The notes beneath the pieces are model-generated. The model was given only the letters and a program-made list of their open reading frames with translations. It did no database searches and had not been told where the DNA came from. A program made the translations under genes and the position numbers. From Actinoplanes aureus (lineage in GTDB: Bacteria > Actinomycetota > Actinomycetes > Mycobacteriales > Micromonosporaceae), in the NCBI RefSeq assembly GCF_015704865.1, contig NZ_JADQTO010000014.1, positions 21,104-85,103 on the forward strand: a stretch of 64,000 bases of DNA, read 5' to 3'. Positions 23,846 through 31,713 of the stretch are shown here, one piece after another. The stretch's first letter is position 1; each line of letters opens with the position of its first letter.

Positions 23846-25021
23846 TCACCGCGCGAACGCGTTCAACCCGGTCAACTTCTGGCCGATCGACAGTTGGTGG
23901 ATCTCCGACGTCCCCTCGTACGTCAGCACGCTCTCCAGGTTGCTGGCATGCCGCATCACCGGGTACTCGTGCAGAATCCCGTTCCCGCCGAGGATCGTCC
24001 GGCACTCCCGAGCGATCTTGATGGCTTCCCGCACGTTGTTCAGCTTGCCGATGCTGACCTGCTCCGGCCGCAGCGGCCCGTCCGCCGCGTCCCGCATCCG
24101 GCCCAGGTGCAGCGCGAGCAGGAAGCCCTTCTGCAGTTCCAGAGCCATGTCGGCGAGTTTCGCCTGGGTGAGCTGGAAACCCGAGATCGGCCGGCCGAAC
24201 TGCTCCCGGCGGGCCGCGTAGTCGAGCGCCGTGTCCAGGCAGTCCCGCGCCGCGCCGAGCACCCCGAAGATGATGCTCAGCCGCGCCTCGGTCAGGCAGG
24301 ACAGCGGCGCCATCAGGCTGCGCACCCCGGGCAGCCGGGCGCTCTCCGGCAGCCGGACCCCGTCCAGGACGATCTCGCCGGTGCTCGACGCGCGCAACGA
24401 CATCTTGTGGCCGATCTCCCGGACCGCGAGACCCGGGGTGCCGGCCGGTACGGCGAACCCGGTCACACCCTTCTCCGCCCGCGCCCAGATGACGGCCACA
24501 TCGGCGATCGGGGCGTTGAGAATCCACGTCTTGACCCCGTCGAGCACCCAGTCGTCGCCGTCCCGGCGGGCCCGGGTCGACATGCCGGTCGGGTCCGAGC
24601 CGTGATCCGGCTCGGCCAGGCCGAAGCAGCCGAGCAGCCGGCCGGCGGCCATCCCGGGCAGCCAGCGCGCCTTCTGCTCCTCCGAGCCGTATCTCCAGAT
24701 GGCGTACATCACCAGGGAACCCTGCACGGAGACCAGCGACCGGACACCGGAATCGGCGGCTTCCAGTTCCATGCAGGCGAGGCCGAGGCTGACCGCCGAG
24801 GAACCGGGGCACCCGTACCCCTTCAGCTGCATGCCCAGCAGGCCCGCATCGCCGAACGCGGCGGCCAGGTCGCGAACCGGGGTGTTGCCGTTCTCGTACC
24901 ACCCGGCCACGTGCGGCCTTACATGATCGTCGGCCACCCGGCGGGCCTGAGCGCGGATCTCGCGCTCGTCATCGGTGAGCAGTTCGTCAAGATCCAGCAG
25001 GTCAAGCGGTCTGACACCCAT
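23846..25021 (-). CDS. Acyl-CoA dehydrogenase, glutaryl-CoA dehydrogenase-like
   Basis: A 391-aa FAD flavoprotein. Landmarks: LLGCFGLAEPDHGSDP (FAD/substrate loop), KTWILNAPIADVAVIWARA, REQFGRPISGFQLTQAKLADM and the catalytic Glu in ESVLTYEGTSEIHQL. The pattern around these sites matches the glutaryl-CoA dehydrogenase branch, which oxidises and decarboxylates glutaryl-CoA in lysine/tryptophan breakdown; other short acyl-CoAs are possible. ATG 25021 lies 6 bases after TAGCGT (25028-25033), so the mRNA is likely leaderless. No other degradation genes are adjacent. Confidence 0.9.
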   Translation of the reverse strand: MGVRPLDLLDLDELLTDDEREIRAQARRVADDHVRPHVAGWYENGNTPVRDLAAAFGDAGLLGMQLKGYGCPGSSAVSLGLACMELEAADSGVRSLVSVQGSLVMYAIWRYGSEEQKARWLPGMAAGRLLGCFGLAEPDHGSDPTGMSTRARRDGDDWVLDGVKTWILNAPIADVAVIWARAEKGVTGFAVPAGTPGLAVREIGHKMSLRASSTGEIVLDGVRLPESARLPGVRSLMAPLSCLTEARLSIIFGVLGAARDCLDTALDYAARREQFGRPISGFQLTQAKLADMALELQKGFLLALHLGRMRDAADGPLRPEQVSIGKLNNVREAIKIARECRTILGGNGILHEYPVMRHASNLESVLTYEGTSEIHQLSIGQKLTGLNAFAR

Positions 25022-25027
25022 GGATGC

Positions 25028-25033
25028 ACGCTA
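25028..25033 (-). promoter_or_regulatory. -10 box (TAGCGT) of the acyl-CoA dehydrogenase gene, leaderless
   Basis: TAGCGT on the minus strand, 6 bases before ATG 25021, in the 35-base gap to the next gene. Confidence 0.5.
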
Positions 25034-25056
25034 ATGGAAAGCGTGACTCAGCGAAA

Positions 25057-25353
25057 TCAGCCCTCTACTACCAGTACACGGGCGTGGATCTGATTGCGCT
25101 GTTGCAGAGCCGCACGGAGCGCCCGGTGCAGACCGTCCTCCAGGTAGAGCGCCCCCTGGTACTCCACCACGTGCGGGAAGAGGTCTCCGTAGAACGTGGA
25201 ATCCTCGGCGAGGAGCTTGTCGAGTGCCAGCTCCCGTTTCGTGGTGATCAGGTCAGCGAGCCGGATCGGCCGCGGCGGGATCTCGGCCCACGCCTTCAGC
25301 GTCGTGTGGTGATCGGGGTACGGGGCTCCGTCCCGGACCGCTTTGAAGATCAC
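25057..25353 (-). CDS. Conserved small actinobacterial protein (sometimes annotated VapB-like)
   Basis: A 98-aa protein: MIFKAVRDGAPYPDH..., PRPIRLADLITTKRELALDKLLAEDSTFYGDLFPHVVEY, then YLEDGLHRALRAALQQRNQIHARVL. Similar proteins occur singly in many actinomycetes. The ordered blocks (a 'decide by default' loop, then GxHR-like DGLHRA) resemble a ParB/Srx-type fold, which is only an impression. There is no adjacent toxin gene, so a toxin-antitoxin role is not supported here. GTG 25353 has GGAAAGGGG upstream. Confidence 0.72.
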   Translation of the reverse strand: MIFKAVRDGAPYPDHHTTLKAWAEIPPRPIRLADLITTKRELALDKLLAEDSTFYGDLFPHVVEYQGALYLEDGLHRALRAALQQRNQIHARVLVVEG

Positions 25354-25410
25354 GGCGGCTGCCCCTTTCCGTCAGAACGTTTCTCGCCTGTCAGCCTAGC
25401 CGCGCGCCGG

Positions 25411-26028
25411 TCAGACCTCGCCGGCCGAAGCCCACCGGCCATGATGCACCACATCTGCCACCGGACGGCGCCCGCGGCGTAGTGACGGGGACCTCTTGTC
25501 GGCGCCCGGGTAGCCGACCGTGAGCGCACCGATCGGGGTGAACTCGTCCGGCACACCGAACGCGTTCTTGAAGTCACCCACGGTGGCGGCCGGCAGGCCG
25601 ATGAAACACGAGCCCAGCCCTTCGTTCACCGCGGTCAGATGCATGAGCAGAGCGGCGAACCCGGTGTCGATGTCCCAGTACGGAACCGGCCAGCGCGCCT
25701 CGTCCCGATCCGTCCAGCCCTTGTCCGACTCGGCGTAACGGTCCAGATAGACCGATTTGTTGGAGAAGGCGACGATGATCAAGGGTGCCGTGGACATCCG
25801 CCGCAGCCAGCCGTCGGGCGCGCCACCGGCCGAAGCGGTGCTGGCCCAGAACCGGTCCCGGTCCTCGGCCGCGGTGAGCACCAGAAAGCTCCAGCCCTGG
25901 GAGAAACCGGCCGACGGCGCACGCAGCCCGTGCCGCACGATCTTGTCGACCAGTTCCGGCGGCAGCGGGCGATCCGGGTCGTAGCCGCGTACCATCCGCC
26001 GCCGGCGGACCACCTCGTCGAACTCCAT
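25411..26028 (-). CDS. Nitroreductase-family FMN oxidoreductase
   Basis: A 205-aa flavoprotein. FMN-contacting N-terminal motif RRRRMVRGYDPDRPLP, then RHGLRAPSAGFSQGWSFLV, and the C-terminal GSCFIGLPAATVGDFKNAFGVP and TVGYPG. These enzymes reduce nitro compounds, quinones or other small molecules with NAD(P)H. ATG 26028 overlaps the stop of the aldose epimerase gene by one base (TGATG), so it is translated as the second cistron. Its substrate is unknown. Confidence 0.88.
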   Translation of the reverse strand: MEFDEVVRRRRMVRGYDPDRPLPPELVDKIVRHGLRAPSAGFSQGWSFLVLTAAEDRDRFWASTASAGGAPDGWLRRMSTAPLIIVAFSNKSVYLDRYAESDKGWTDRDEARWPVPYWDIDTGFAALLMHLTAVNEGLGSCFIGLPAATVGDFKNAFGVPDEFTPIGALTVGYPGADKRSPSLRRGRRPVADVVHHGRWASAGEV

Positions 26029-26948
26029 CAGGCGCGGATGCCCCAGGAGGTCGTCCAGGTCTCGCCAGGTGTCAGCACGACCAGATCGCGGCCGGTCCGG
26101 AAGGCGTCCGGCGGGCAGGTCATCGGCTCGACCGCGACCGACCGGCGGAACCGCTCGCCGTGCAGGGTGTCACCGGAGTAGACCTGCCAGTAGCGGAACT
26201 TCTCGTCGGCCCAGACCACGATCCGCCGGTCCGAACCCGGGTCGGCCAGGGTGACCGCGGTGATCCCGTCGGCGTCGAAGTCGATGTCGCCGAACGTCAC
26301 GTCCAGGACCGCGGTGCCGATCCGGCGGGGCTCGGCGTAGTCGTACTCGGTGCCGGCGACCTTGACGGCGCCGATCGGCAGCAGCCGGTTGTCGGCCATG
26401 ATCCGGCTCTTGGCCGGCACCTGGAGCACGGTGTCCTCCACCGTCACGCCGGGCAGCCGCAGGTACGGGTGAACCGAGTACCCCCACGGCGCGTTCGCCT
26501 CGGACGTGTTCACCACCTCCTGCACGCAGCGCAGCCCGTCCGCCGAGACCGACCAGCGGGTACGCAGCCGCAGCGACCACGGGTAGCCGACCTGGGCGGG
26601 CAGGTCGAACTCCAGCGTCACGGCGTCGGCGGCCTGCTCGACGGCCCGCCACCGGGACCAGTTCACCAGGCCGTGGATCGCGTTGTGCCGAGCCGGCTCG
26701 GTCAGCCCGAGCTGGTACTCCACGCCCTCGAAGACGTACCGCCCGTCCCGGATCCGGTTCGGCCAGGGCGCGAGGATCTGGCCCGCGGACCCCGGGGAGA
26801 TCTCGTCGGTGCCGAACCCGTCCAGCAGCTCGACGCCGTCGACGGCGTAGGCGCGGAGCGTGCCTCCGATCTCCGCCAGGACGGCACGATGCCCGTCCGC
26901 CTCGATGGACCACTGGATCCCGGACTTCGCGGCTGCCTCTGCGCTCAT
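26028..26948 (-). CDS. Aldose 1-epimerase (galactose mutarotase) family
   Basis: A 306-aa beta-sandwich mutarotase: ILAPWPNRIRDGRYVFEG, HNAIHGLVNWSRW (catalytic His region), WGYSVHPYLRLPG (second His) and a C-terminal SVAVEPMTCPPDAF containing the catalytic Glu. It interconverts alpha and beta anomers of hexoses. The start ATG 26948 is 7 bases from TAGTGT (26956-26961), pointing to a leaderless mRNA whose promoter overlaps the stop of the upstream MFS gene. The frame is open further upstream but that part overlaps the MFS gene. Confidence 0.9.
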   Translation of the reverse strand: MSAEAAAKSGIQWSIEADGHRAVLAEIGGTLRAYAVDGVELLDGFGTDEISPGSAGQILAPWPNRIRDGRYVFEGVEYQLGLTEPARHNAIHGLVNWSRWRAVEQAADAVTLEFDLPAQVGYPWSLRLRTRWSVSADGLRCVQEVVNTSEANAPWGYSVHPYLRLPGVTVEDTVLQVPAKSRIMADNRLLPIGAVKVAGTEYDYAEPRRIGTAVLDVTFGDIDFDADGITAVTLADPGSDRRIVVWADEKFRYWQVYSGDTLHGERFRRSVAVEPMTCPPDAFRTGRDLVVLTPGETWTTSWGIRA

Positions 26949-26955
26949 GACGCCG

Positions 26956-26961
26956 ACACTA
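26956..26961 (-). promoter_or_regulatory. -10 box (TAGTGT) of the aldose epimerase gene inside the MFS stop codon
   Basis: TAGTGT on the minus strand, 7 bases before ATG 26948. Its first three bases are the TAG stop of the MFS gene (26959-26961). Confidence 0.45.
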
Positions 26962-28245
26962 TCGGTCCTCGGATCCGTCCCGATCGGGCCGGTAGCGAAC
27001 CAGTGCCGGAGAGGCCACGGCGAGTAGCACGGCCAGGCCCGCGGCGGCGAATCCACCACCCGCCCAGGAGGCGGTCACGCTGGTCAGGTCGGCCGTCGCG
27101 CCGGCACGCAGGTCACCCAGCCGGGGGCCGCCGGCCACCACGACCGTGAACACGCCCTGTAGCCGCCCGCGCAGCCGGTCCGGCGCGAAAGTCTGCATGA
27201 TCGACTGCCGGTAGACCGCGCTCACCAGGTCGGCCGCACCGGCGACGGCGAGCAGCACCACCATGAGCCAGAGCTGGTTCGCCAGCCCGGAGAAGCCGAT
27301 CGCGATCCCCCAGCCGACCACCGCGACCACCAGGGCCAGGCCTTGCCGGCGTACCCGGCCGATCCAGCCCGAGGTGAGACCACCGAGCACCGAGCCGATC
27401 GCGATGGCGCTGTACAGCCAGCCCACCGCCGCGCCGCCGCCGAACTGCTCCTCGGCCACCGCCGGAAACAGGGCCCGCGGCATGGCGAACACCATCGCGA
27501 TCAGGTCGATCGCGAAGGAGAGCAGCAGCACCGGCTGCGTGACCAGGTACTTCAGGCCGACCGCGATACCGCGCAGACCGGCGGTCGGCTTCTCCTCACC
27601 GTCGGCGTGCTGGACCGGCGGGATCGCCGGGAGCCGCCAGGTCGCCCAGAAGGTCACGGTGAAGAGCAGGGCGTCCACGGCGTACGCCACGGTGACACCC
27701 GAACCGGTCGACCAGATCCCCATGATCAACCCGGCGAGGAGCGGTCCCAGCACGCCACCGGCGGTCGTGGTCGTGTAGTTCAGCGTGTTGGCGGCCGGTA
27801 CCAGGCCGGCCGGGACGATCCGCGGGATGATCGCGTGCCGGGCCGGTGAACTGATCGCGAACCCGGCCGATTGCAGGGCGGTGAGCGCCAGCAGCAGGTG
27901 GCCGCTGCGGACCCCGAGCAGCGCCTGCGCCAGCAGGCCGAGCGTGGTCACCCAGGTCAGCACCGAGCTGGCCAGCAGCAGCCGGCGCCGGTCCACCACG
28001 TCGGCGACCGCGCCACCCCACAACCCGAAGATCAGCAACGGTACGAGACCGGCCACGCCCAGCAGGCCCACCCAGGTCGGCGAGTCCGTGATGGCGAACA
28101 TCTGCACCGGTACGGCCACCGCGGTGAACTGAAATCCGAAGTACGACGCCCCGTTGCCGATCCACGTCCGCCGGAACGTCGGAACGCTCAGCGGGCGGGT
28201 GTCGATCATCCACGACTTCGTCTTCCGCTCGGTGGCCCCGCTCAC
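26959..28245 (-). CDS. MFS transporter (EntS/MFS_3 type)
   Basis: A 428-aa major facilitator with twelve predicted helices. Loop 2-3 motif is GGAVADVVDRRRLLL. The layout resembles drug/siderophore exporters such as EntS. The substrate is unknown. GTG 28245 overlaps the stop of the pdxH gene (GTGA), so PdxH and the exporter are co-translated; a functional link is not obvious. The 10-base gap to the epimerase gene carries a separate promoter. Confidence 0.88.
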   Translation of the reverse strand: MSGATERKTKSWMIDTRPLSVPTFRRTWIGNGASYFGFQFTAVAVPVQMFAITDSPTWVGLLGVAGLVPLLIFGLWGGAVADVVDRRRLLLASSVLTWVTTLGLLAQALLGVRSGHLLLALTALQSAGFAISSPARHAIIPRIVPAGLVPAANTLNYTTTTAGGVLGPLLAGLIMGIWSTGSGVTVAYAVDALLFTVTFWATWRLPAIPPVQHADGEEKPTAGLRGIAVGLKYLVTQPVLLLSFAIDLIAMVFAMPRALFPAVAEEQFGGGAAVGWLYSAIAIGSVLGGLTSGWIGRVRRQGLALVVAVVGWGIAIGFSGLANQLWLMVVLLAVAGAADLVSAVYRQSIMQTFAPDRLRGRLQGVFTVVVAGGPRLGDLRAGATADLTSVTASWAGGGFAAAGLAVLLAVASPALVRYRPDRDGSEDR

Positions 28246-28898
28246 GGGGCGAGCCTCTCCACCACCCAGTCGTCGGGCCCGGTCCGCCGGAACCGGAGCC
28301 GGTCGTGCAGCCGGTTGCTCCGGCCCTGCCAGAACTCCACGGTCTCCGGCCGGACCCGTAGGCCACCCCAGTGCGGCGGCGCCGGGACCGGGCCGTCACC
28401 GAAGCGCTCGACCGCCTCGGCCAGCCCGGCCTCCACCGCCTCCCGCCCGGGCAGCACCCGGGACTGCGGGCTGGCCCAGGCACCGAGCTGGGAACCGTGC
28501 GGCCGGGACGCGAAGTACTCCTCGGTCTCCGCCCTGGAGACCCGCTCCACCGGCCCGGCCACGATCACCTGACGCTGCATCGGGAACCAGGGGAAGACGA
28601 GGCTCGCGTACGGGTTCGCGGCGAGGTCCGTACCCTTCCGGGACTCGTAGTTCGTGAAAAACACGAAACCGTCAGAGTCATACCCTTTGAGCAGCACGGT
28701 CCGCGCCGACGGCCGGCCCTGCGCATCGGCCGTGGCCAGCACCATCGCGTTCGGTTCGGGCAGCCCGTACCCGGTCGCCTCGGCGAACCACTCGGCGAAC
28801 TGCCCGGTCCACTCCGCGGCCAGCACGCCCTCCAGCAGCGGCGCCCGCTCGGTGTAGTCCCGGCGCATCCCGGCAGGCGACGGCGGTTCGACGGCCAC
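28242..28898 (-). CDS. pdxH: Pyridoxamine 5'-phosphate oxidase
   Basis: A 218-aa FMN enzyme oxidising pyridoxine/pyridoxamine 5'-phosphate to pyridoxal 5'-phosphate. FMN-binding blocks: SARTVLLKGYDSDGFVFFTNYESRKG, LVFPWFPMQRQVIVAGPVERVS, FASRPHGSQLGAWASPQS. The C-terminal signature is VEFWQGRSNRLHDRLRFRR ... WVVERLAP, the invariant PdxH end. It is the first gene of a pdxH-MFS unit, divergent from citrate synthase. A TTGACC at about 28952-28957 (minus strand) may be its -35. Confidence 0.95.
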   Translation of the reverse strand: MAVEPPSPAGMRRDYTERAPLLEGVLAAEWTGQFAEWFAEATGYGLPEPNAMVLATADAQGRPSARTVLLKGYDSDGFVFFTNYESRKGTDLAANPYASLVFPWFPMQRQVIVAGPVERVSRAETEEYFASRPHGSQLGAWASPQSRVLPGREAVEAGLAEAVERFGDGPVPAPPHWGGLRVRPETVEFWQGRSNRLHDRLRFRRTGPDDWVVERLAP

Positions 28899-29057
28899 GG
28901 GCTCTCCCTGTCTCTTTCTGGTGCAACGAACTTAAGTCGGCGACCCTCATTCGTCAGGTCAACCACCATGGGTGTCATCGAGAGCACAATCGGGACGGGT
29001 CGACCGTGCGGTTACCCGGCGGGCAAGATGAATCACCCACCGCACACCGGCTACACC

Positions 29058-29090
29058 GTTTGCTTCTTGTTCGCTTCCCGTTCGCTTCAC
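29058..29090 (+). promoter_or_regulatory. Three 11-bp direct repeats (PHO-box-like) before citrate synthase
   Basis: GTTTGCTTCTT, GTTCGCTTCCC and GTTCGCTTCAC follow each other without gaps, ending at the AGGGAG Shine-Dalgarno of the citrate synthase gene. Contiguous 11-base units starting GTTC are the architecture of streptomycete PhoP boxes (GTTCACC plus four variable bases). The match is partial (GTTCGCT). Confidence 0.4.
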
Positions 29091-29100
29091 AGGGAGTGCC

Positions 29101-30207
29101 GTGTCCGACTTCAAGCCGGGACTCGATGGCGTGATCGCCTTCGAGACCCAGATCGCCGAGCCCGACCGGGACGGTGGCGCGCTGCGGTACCGCGGCGTCG
29201 ACATCGAGGATCTGATCGGCCAGGTCTCCTTCGGCAATGTCTGGGGCCTGCTGGTCGACGGCAAGTTCGGGCCCGGGCTGCCGCCGGCCGAGCCGTTCCC
29301 GGTGCCGGTGCACTCCGGTGACATCCGGGTGGACGTGCAGTCGGCGGTCGCGATGCTGGCGCCGTACTGGGGGCTGTCCCAGATGCTCGACATCAGCGAC
29401 GAGCAGGCCCGGTCGGACCTGGCCCGGGTGTCGGTGACCGCGCTCTCCTTCGTCGCCCAGGCGGCCCGCGGGCTGGGTCTGCCGGCCGTACCGCAGAAGG
29501 ACATCGACAAGGCCGAGACCATCGTGGAGCGGTTCATGCGCCGGTGGCGCGGCGAGCCGGACCCGCGGCACGTCAAGGCCGTCGATGCGTACTTCATCTC
29601 GGCCGCCGAGCACGGGCTGAACGCCTCCACGTTCACCACCCGGATCGTGGCCTCCACCGGCGCGGACACGGCCGCCTGCGTGTCCTCCGGGATCGGTGCG
29701 CTCTCCGGCCCGCTGCACGGCGGCGCGCCCACCCGGGTGCTGCACATGATCGAGGCGGTGGAGCGCAGCGGCGACGCCACGACGTACGTGCGGGACGTCC
29801 TCGACCGCGGCGACCGGCTGATGGGCTTCGGCCACCGGGTGTACCGGGCCGAGGACCCGCGGGCCCGGGTGCTCCGCCGGATCGCGAAGGACCTCGGCGC
29901 CCCCCGCTACGAGGTGGCCGCCGCACTCGAGTCGGCCGCGATGACCGAGCTCCGCGAGCGCCGCCCGGACCAGGATCTGTGGACGAACGTCGACTTCTGG
30001 GCCGCCGTGGTGCTCGACTTCGCCGAGGTGCCGGCGCACATGTTCACCTCGATGTTCACCTGCGCCCGGGTGGCCGGGTGGAGCGCGCACATCCTGGAGC
30101 AGAAACGGCTCGGCCGCATCCTGCGACCCAGCCTCCACTATGTGGGACCGGAGCCGCGCAAGCCGCAGGAGGTCGAGGGCTGGAATCAGCTCACGCATAA
30201 TGTGTGA
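29101..30207 (+). CDS. citA: Citrate synthase 2
   Basis: A 368-aa citrate synthase of the short, actinobacterial second type. Active-site residues are visible: His in SGPLHGGAPTRVLHM, His in MGFGHRVYR and Asp in NVDFWAAVVLDF; the C-terminal WSAHILEQ is typical. It condenses oxaloacetate and acetyl-CoA; 2-methylcitrate synthase activity is possible but the methylcitrate genes prpB/prpD are absent. GTG 29101 follows AGGGAG. The stop overlaps the serC start, and PHO-box-like repeats precede it. Confidence 0.9.
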   Translation: MSDFKPGLDGVIAFETQIAEPDRDGGALRYRGVDIEDLIGQVSFGNVWGLLVDGKFGPGLPPAEPFPVPVHSGDIRVDVQSAVAMLAPYWGLSQMLDISDEQARSDLARVSVTALSFVAQAARGLGLPAVPQKDIDKAETIVERFMRRWRGEPDPRHVKAVDAYFISAAEHGLNASTFTTRIVASTGADTAACVSSGIGALSGPLHGGAPTRVLHMIEAVERSGDATTYVRDVLDRGDRLMGFGHRVYRAEDPRARVLRRIAKDLGAPRYEVAAALESAAMTELRERRPDQDLWTNVDFWAAVVLDFAEVPAHMFTSMFTCARVAGWSAHILEQKRLGRILRPSLHYVGPEPRKPQEVEGWNQLTHNV

Positions 30208-31328
30208 CCGTGGCTGATATCCGGATTCCTGACGCGATCAAACCGGTAGACGGACGGTTCGGCTCCGGGCCGAGCAAGGTCCGGCCCGAGGGTGTCGAGG
30301 CGCTCTCCGCGGTCTCCCGCACCTTCATGGGCACCTCCCACCGGCAGAAGACGGTGAAGGACCAGGTGGCCCGGCTGCGCCGCGGCCTCGCCGACTTCTT
30401 CTCCGCGCCGGACGGCTACGAGGTGATCCTGTCCAACGGCGGTACCAGCGCGTTCTGGGAGACCGCCACGTTCGGCCTGGTCCGGAACAAGGCGCAGTTC
30501 GCCGAGTTCGGCGAGTTCGGCGCCAAGTTCGTACAGGCCGTCGCCAGCGCGCCGTTCCTGGACCAGCCGACCGTGCACAAGGCGCCCGCCGGGCAGGCCG
30601 CGTTCCTGACCGCCGAGGCCGGCGTGGACGTCTACGCCAGCGTGCACAACGAGACCTCCACCGGCGTGGCCGTACCGGTTCGCCGCGTCGAGGGCGCCGA
30701 CCCGGGCGCGCTGGTGCTCACCGACGCCACCTCGGGCGGCGGCAGCCTCGACGTCGACCTGCGCGAGACCGACGTCTACTACCTGGCGCCGCAGAAGGCG
30801 CTCGGCTCCGACGGCGGTATCTGGCTGGCCATGATGTCGCCGGCCGCGATCGAACGGGCCTTCCAGATCAAGGCGACCGGGCGGTACATCCCGCAGTTCC
30901 TCGACCTGGTCACCGCCATCGAGCAGTCCCGGCTCGAGCAGACCTACAACACGCCGGCCCTGGCCACGGTCTTCCTCGCGGCCGAGCAGGTGGACTGGAT
31001 GAACGCGCAGGGCGGCCTCTCCTGGGCGGTCAAGCGCAGCGCGGAGAGCGCCGCCGCGATCTACGGCTGGGCCGACCGCTCCTCGTTCGCCGAGCCGTTC
31101 GTCACCGACCCCGCACTCCGCTCCGCCGCCGTGGCCACGATCGACTTCGCCGACGGCATCGACGCGGCGGCCATCGCGAAGGTCCTGCGCGCCAACGACA
31201 TCGTGGACACCGAGCCGTACCGGAAGCTGGGCCGCAACCAGCTCCGCATCGCCCTCTACCCCACGGTCGACCCGGCCGACGTGGCAGCCGTCACCGCCTG
31301 CATCGACTACGTCGCCGAACGCCTCTGA
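30204..31328 (+). CDS. serC: Phosphoserine aminotransferase
   Basis: A 374-aa class V PLP aminotransferase of the mycobacterial SerC type (RIPDAIKPVDGRFGSGPSKVRPEGVEAL). The PLP lysine is in YYLAPQKALGSDGGIW; Asp in VLTDATSGGGSLDVDL. It makes 3-phosphoserine from phosphohydroxypyruvate and glutamate. GTG 30204 overlaps the citrate synthase stop (GTGA); a second GTG at 30210 is in frame. Coupling to citrate synthase links central carbon flux to serine synthesis. A large compound hairpin follows the stop. Confidence 0.94.
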   Translation: MTVADIRIPDAIKPVDGRFGSGPSKVRPEGVEALSAVSRTFMGTSHRQKTVKDQVARLRRGLADFFSAPDGYEVILSNGGTSAFWETATFGLVRNKAQFAEFGEFGAKFVQAVASAPFLDQPTVHKAPAGQAAFLTAEAGVDVYASVHNETSTGVAVPVRRVEGADPGALVLTDATSGGGSLDVDLRETDVYYLAPQKALGSDGGIWLAMMSPAAIERAFQIKATGRYIPQFLDLVTAIEQSRLEQTYNTPALATVFLAAEQVDWMNAQGGLSWAVKRSAESAAAIYGWADRSSFAEPFVTDPALRSAAVATIDFADGIDAAAIAKVLRANDIVDTEPYRKLGRNQLRIALYPTVDPADVAAVTACIDYVAERL

Positions 31329-31339
31329 CCCCATTCGGC

Positions 31340-31416
31340 GCCTCTCCGGCCACCCCGGCCCAACCCCACTGCTGCCTCACGCCGGTTGAGGCAGCACCAC
31401 CGTTGGGCCGAGAGGC
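31340..31416. terminator. Compound hairpin after serC (nested inverted repeats)
   Basis: Three nested perfect arms: GCCTCTC/GAGAGGC (31340-31346, 31410-31416), GGCCCAAC/GTTGGGCC and GCTGCCTCA/TGAGGCAGC around a CGCCGGT loop. No T-run follows, which is normal for actinomycete terminators. The rest of the 385-base gap up to sepH (31417-31599) holds nothing I recognise. Confidence 0.6.
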
Positions 31417-31599
31417 TGCGGCAGACTGCTTGAGCCCGGCGGCGGCGCTGCGGCCCGGCCTGGCAGACGGTCGCCCCGGAGAGGGCGTGACAGGGTTCAT
31501 TCGAGTTGACTACCGGATACCCGTACCTCTAAAAGGGTCTGTTGGGTTTGAATGGATCTCGAAATCGGAACTGAAGATCATCATCGCTGGCCAGCTAGT

Positions 31600-31627
31600 T
31601 TGACGGCGTGGCTTACCCCCATAGGGT
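31600..31627 (+). promoter_or_regulatory. Promoter candidate for sepH (TTGACG-N16-TAGGGT)
   Basis: TTGACG at 31600-31605 and TAGGGT at 31622-31627 with a 16-base spacer, in the upstream region of sepH. This would give an untranslated leader of about 80 bases. Confidence 0.45.
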
Positions 31628-31713
31628 GACCAAGGCGCGTACCGTGTTCCGAAACGCGCCCGGGTGGCTGACTCTCGGGAGCACAGGCCAACGCGACGGG
31701 ACGGAGGCAACGC

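Noticed and set aside
25057..25353. Toxin-antitoxin module
   Set aside because: The small protein resembles entries called VapB-like, but no PIN-domain toxin or second small gene is adjacent.
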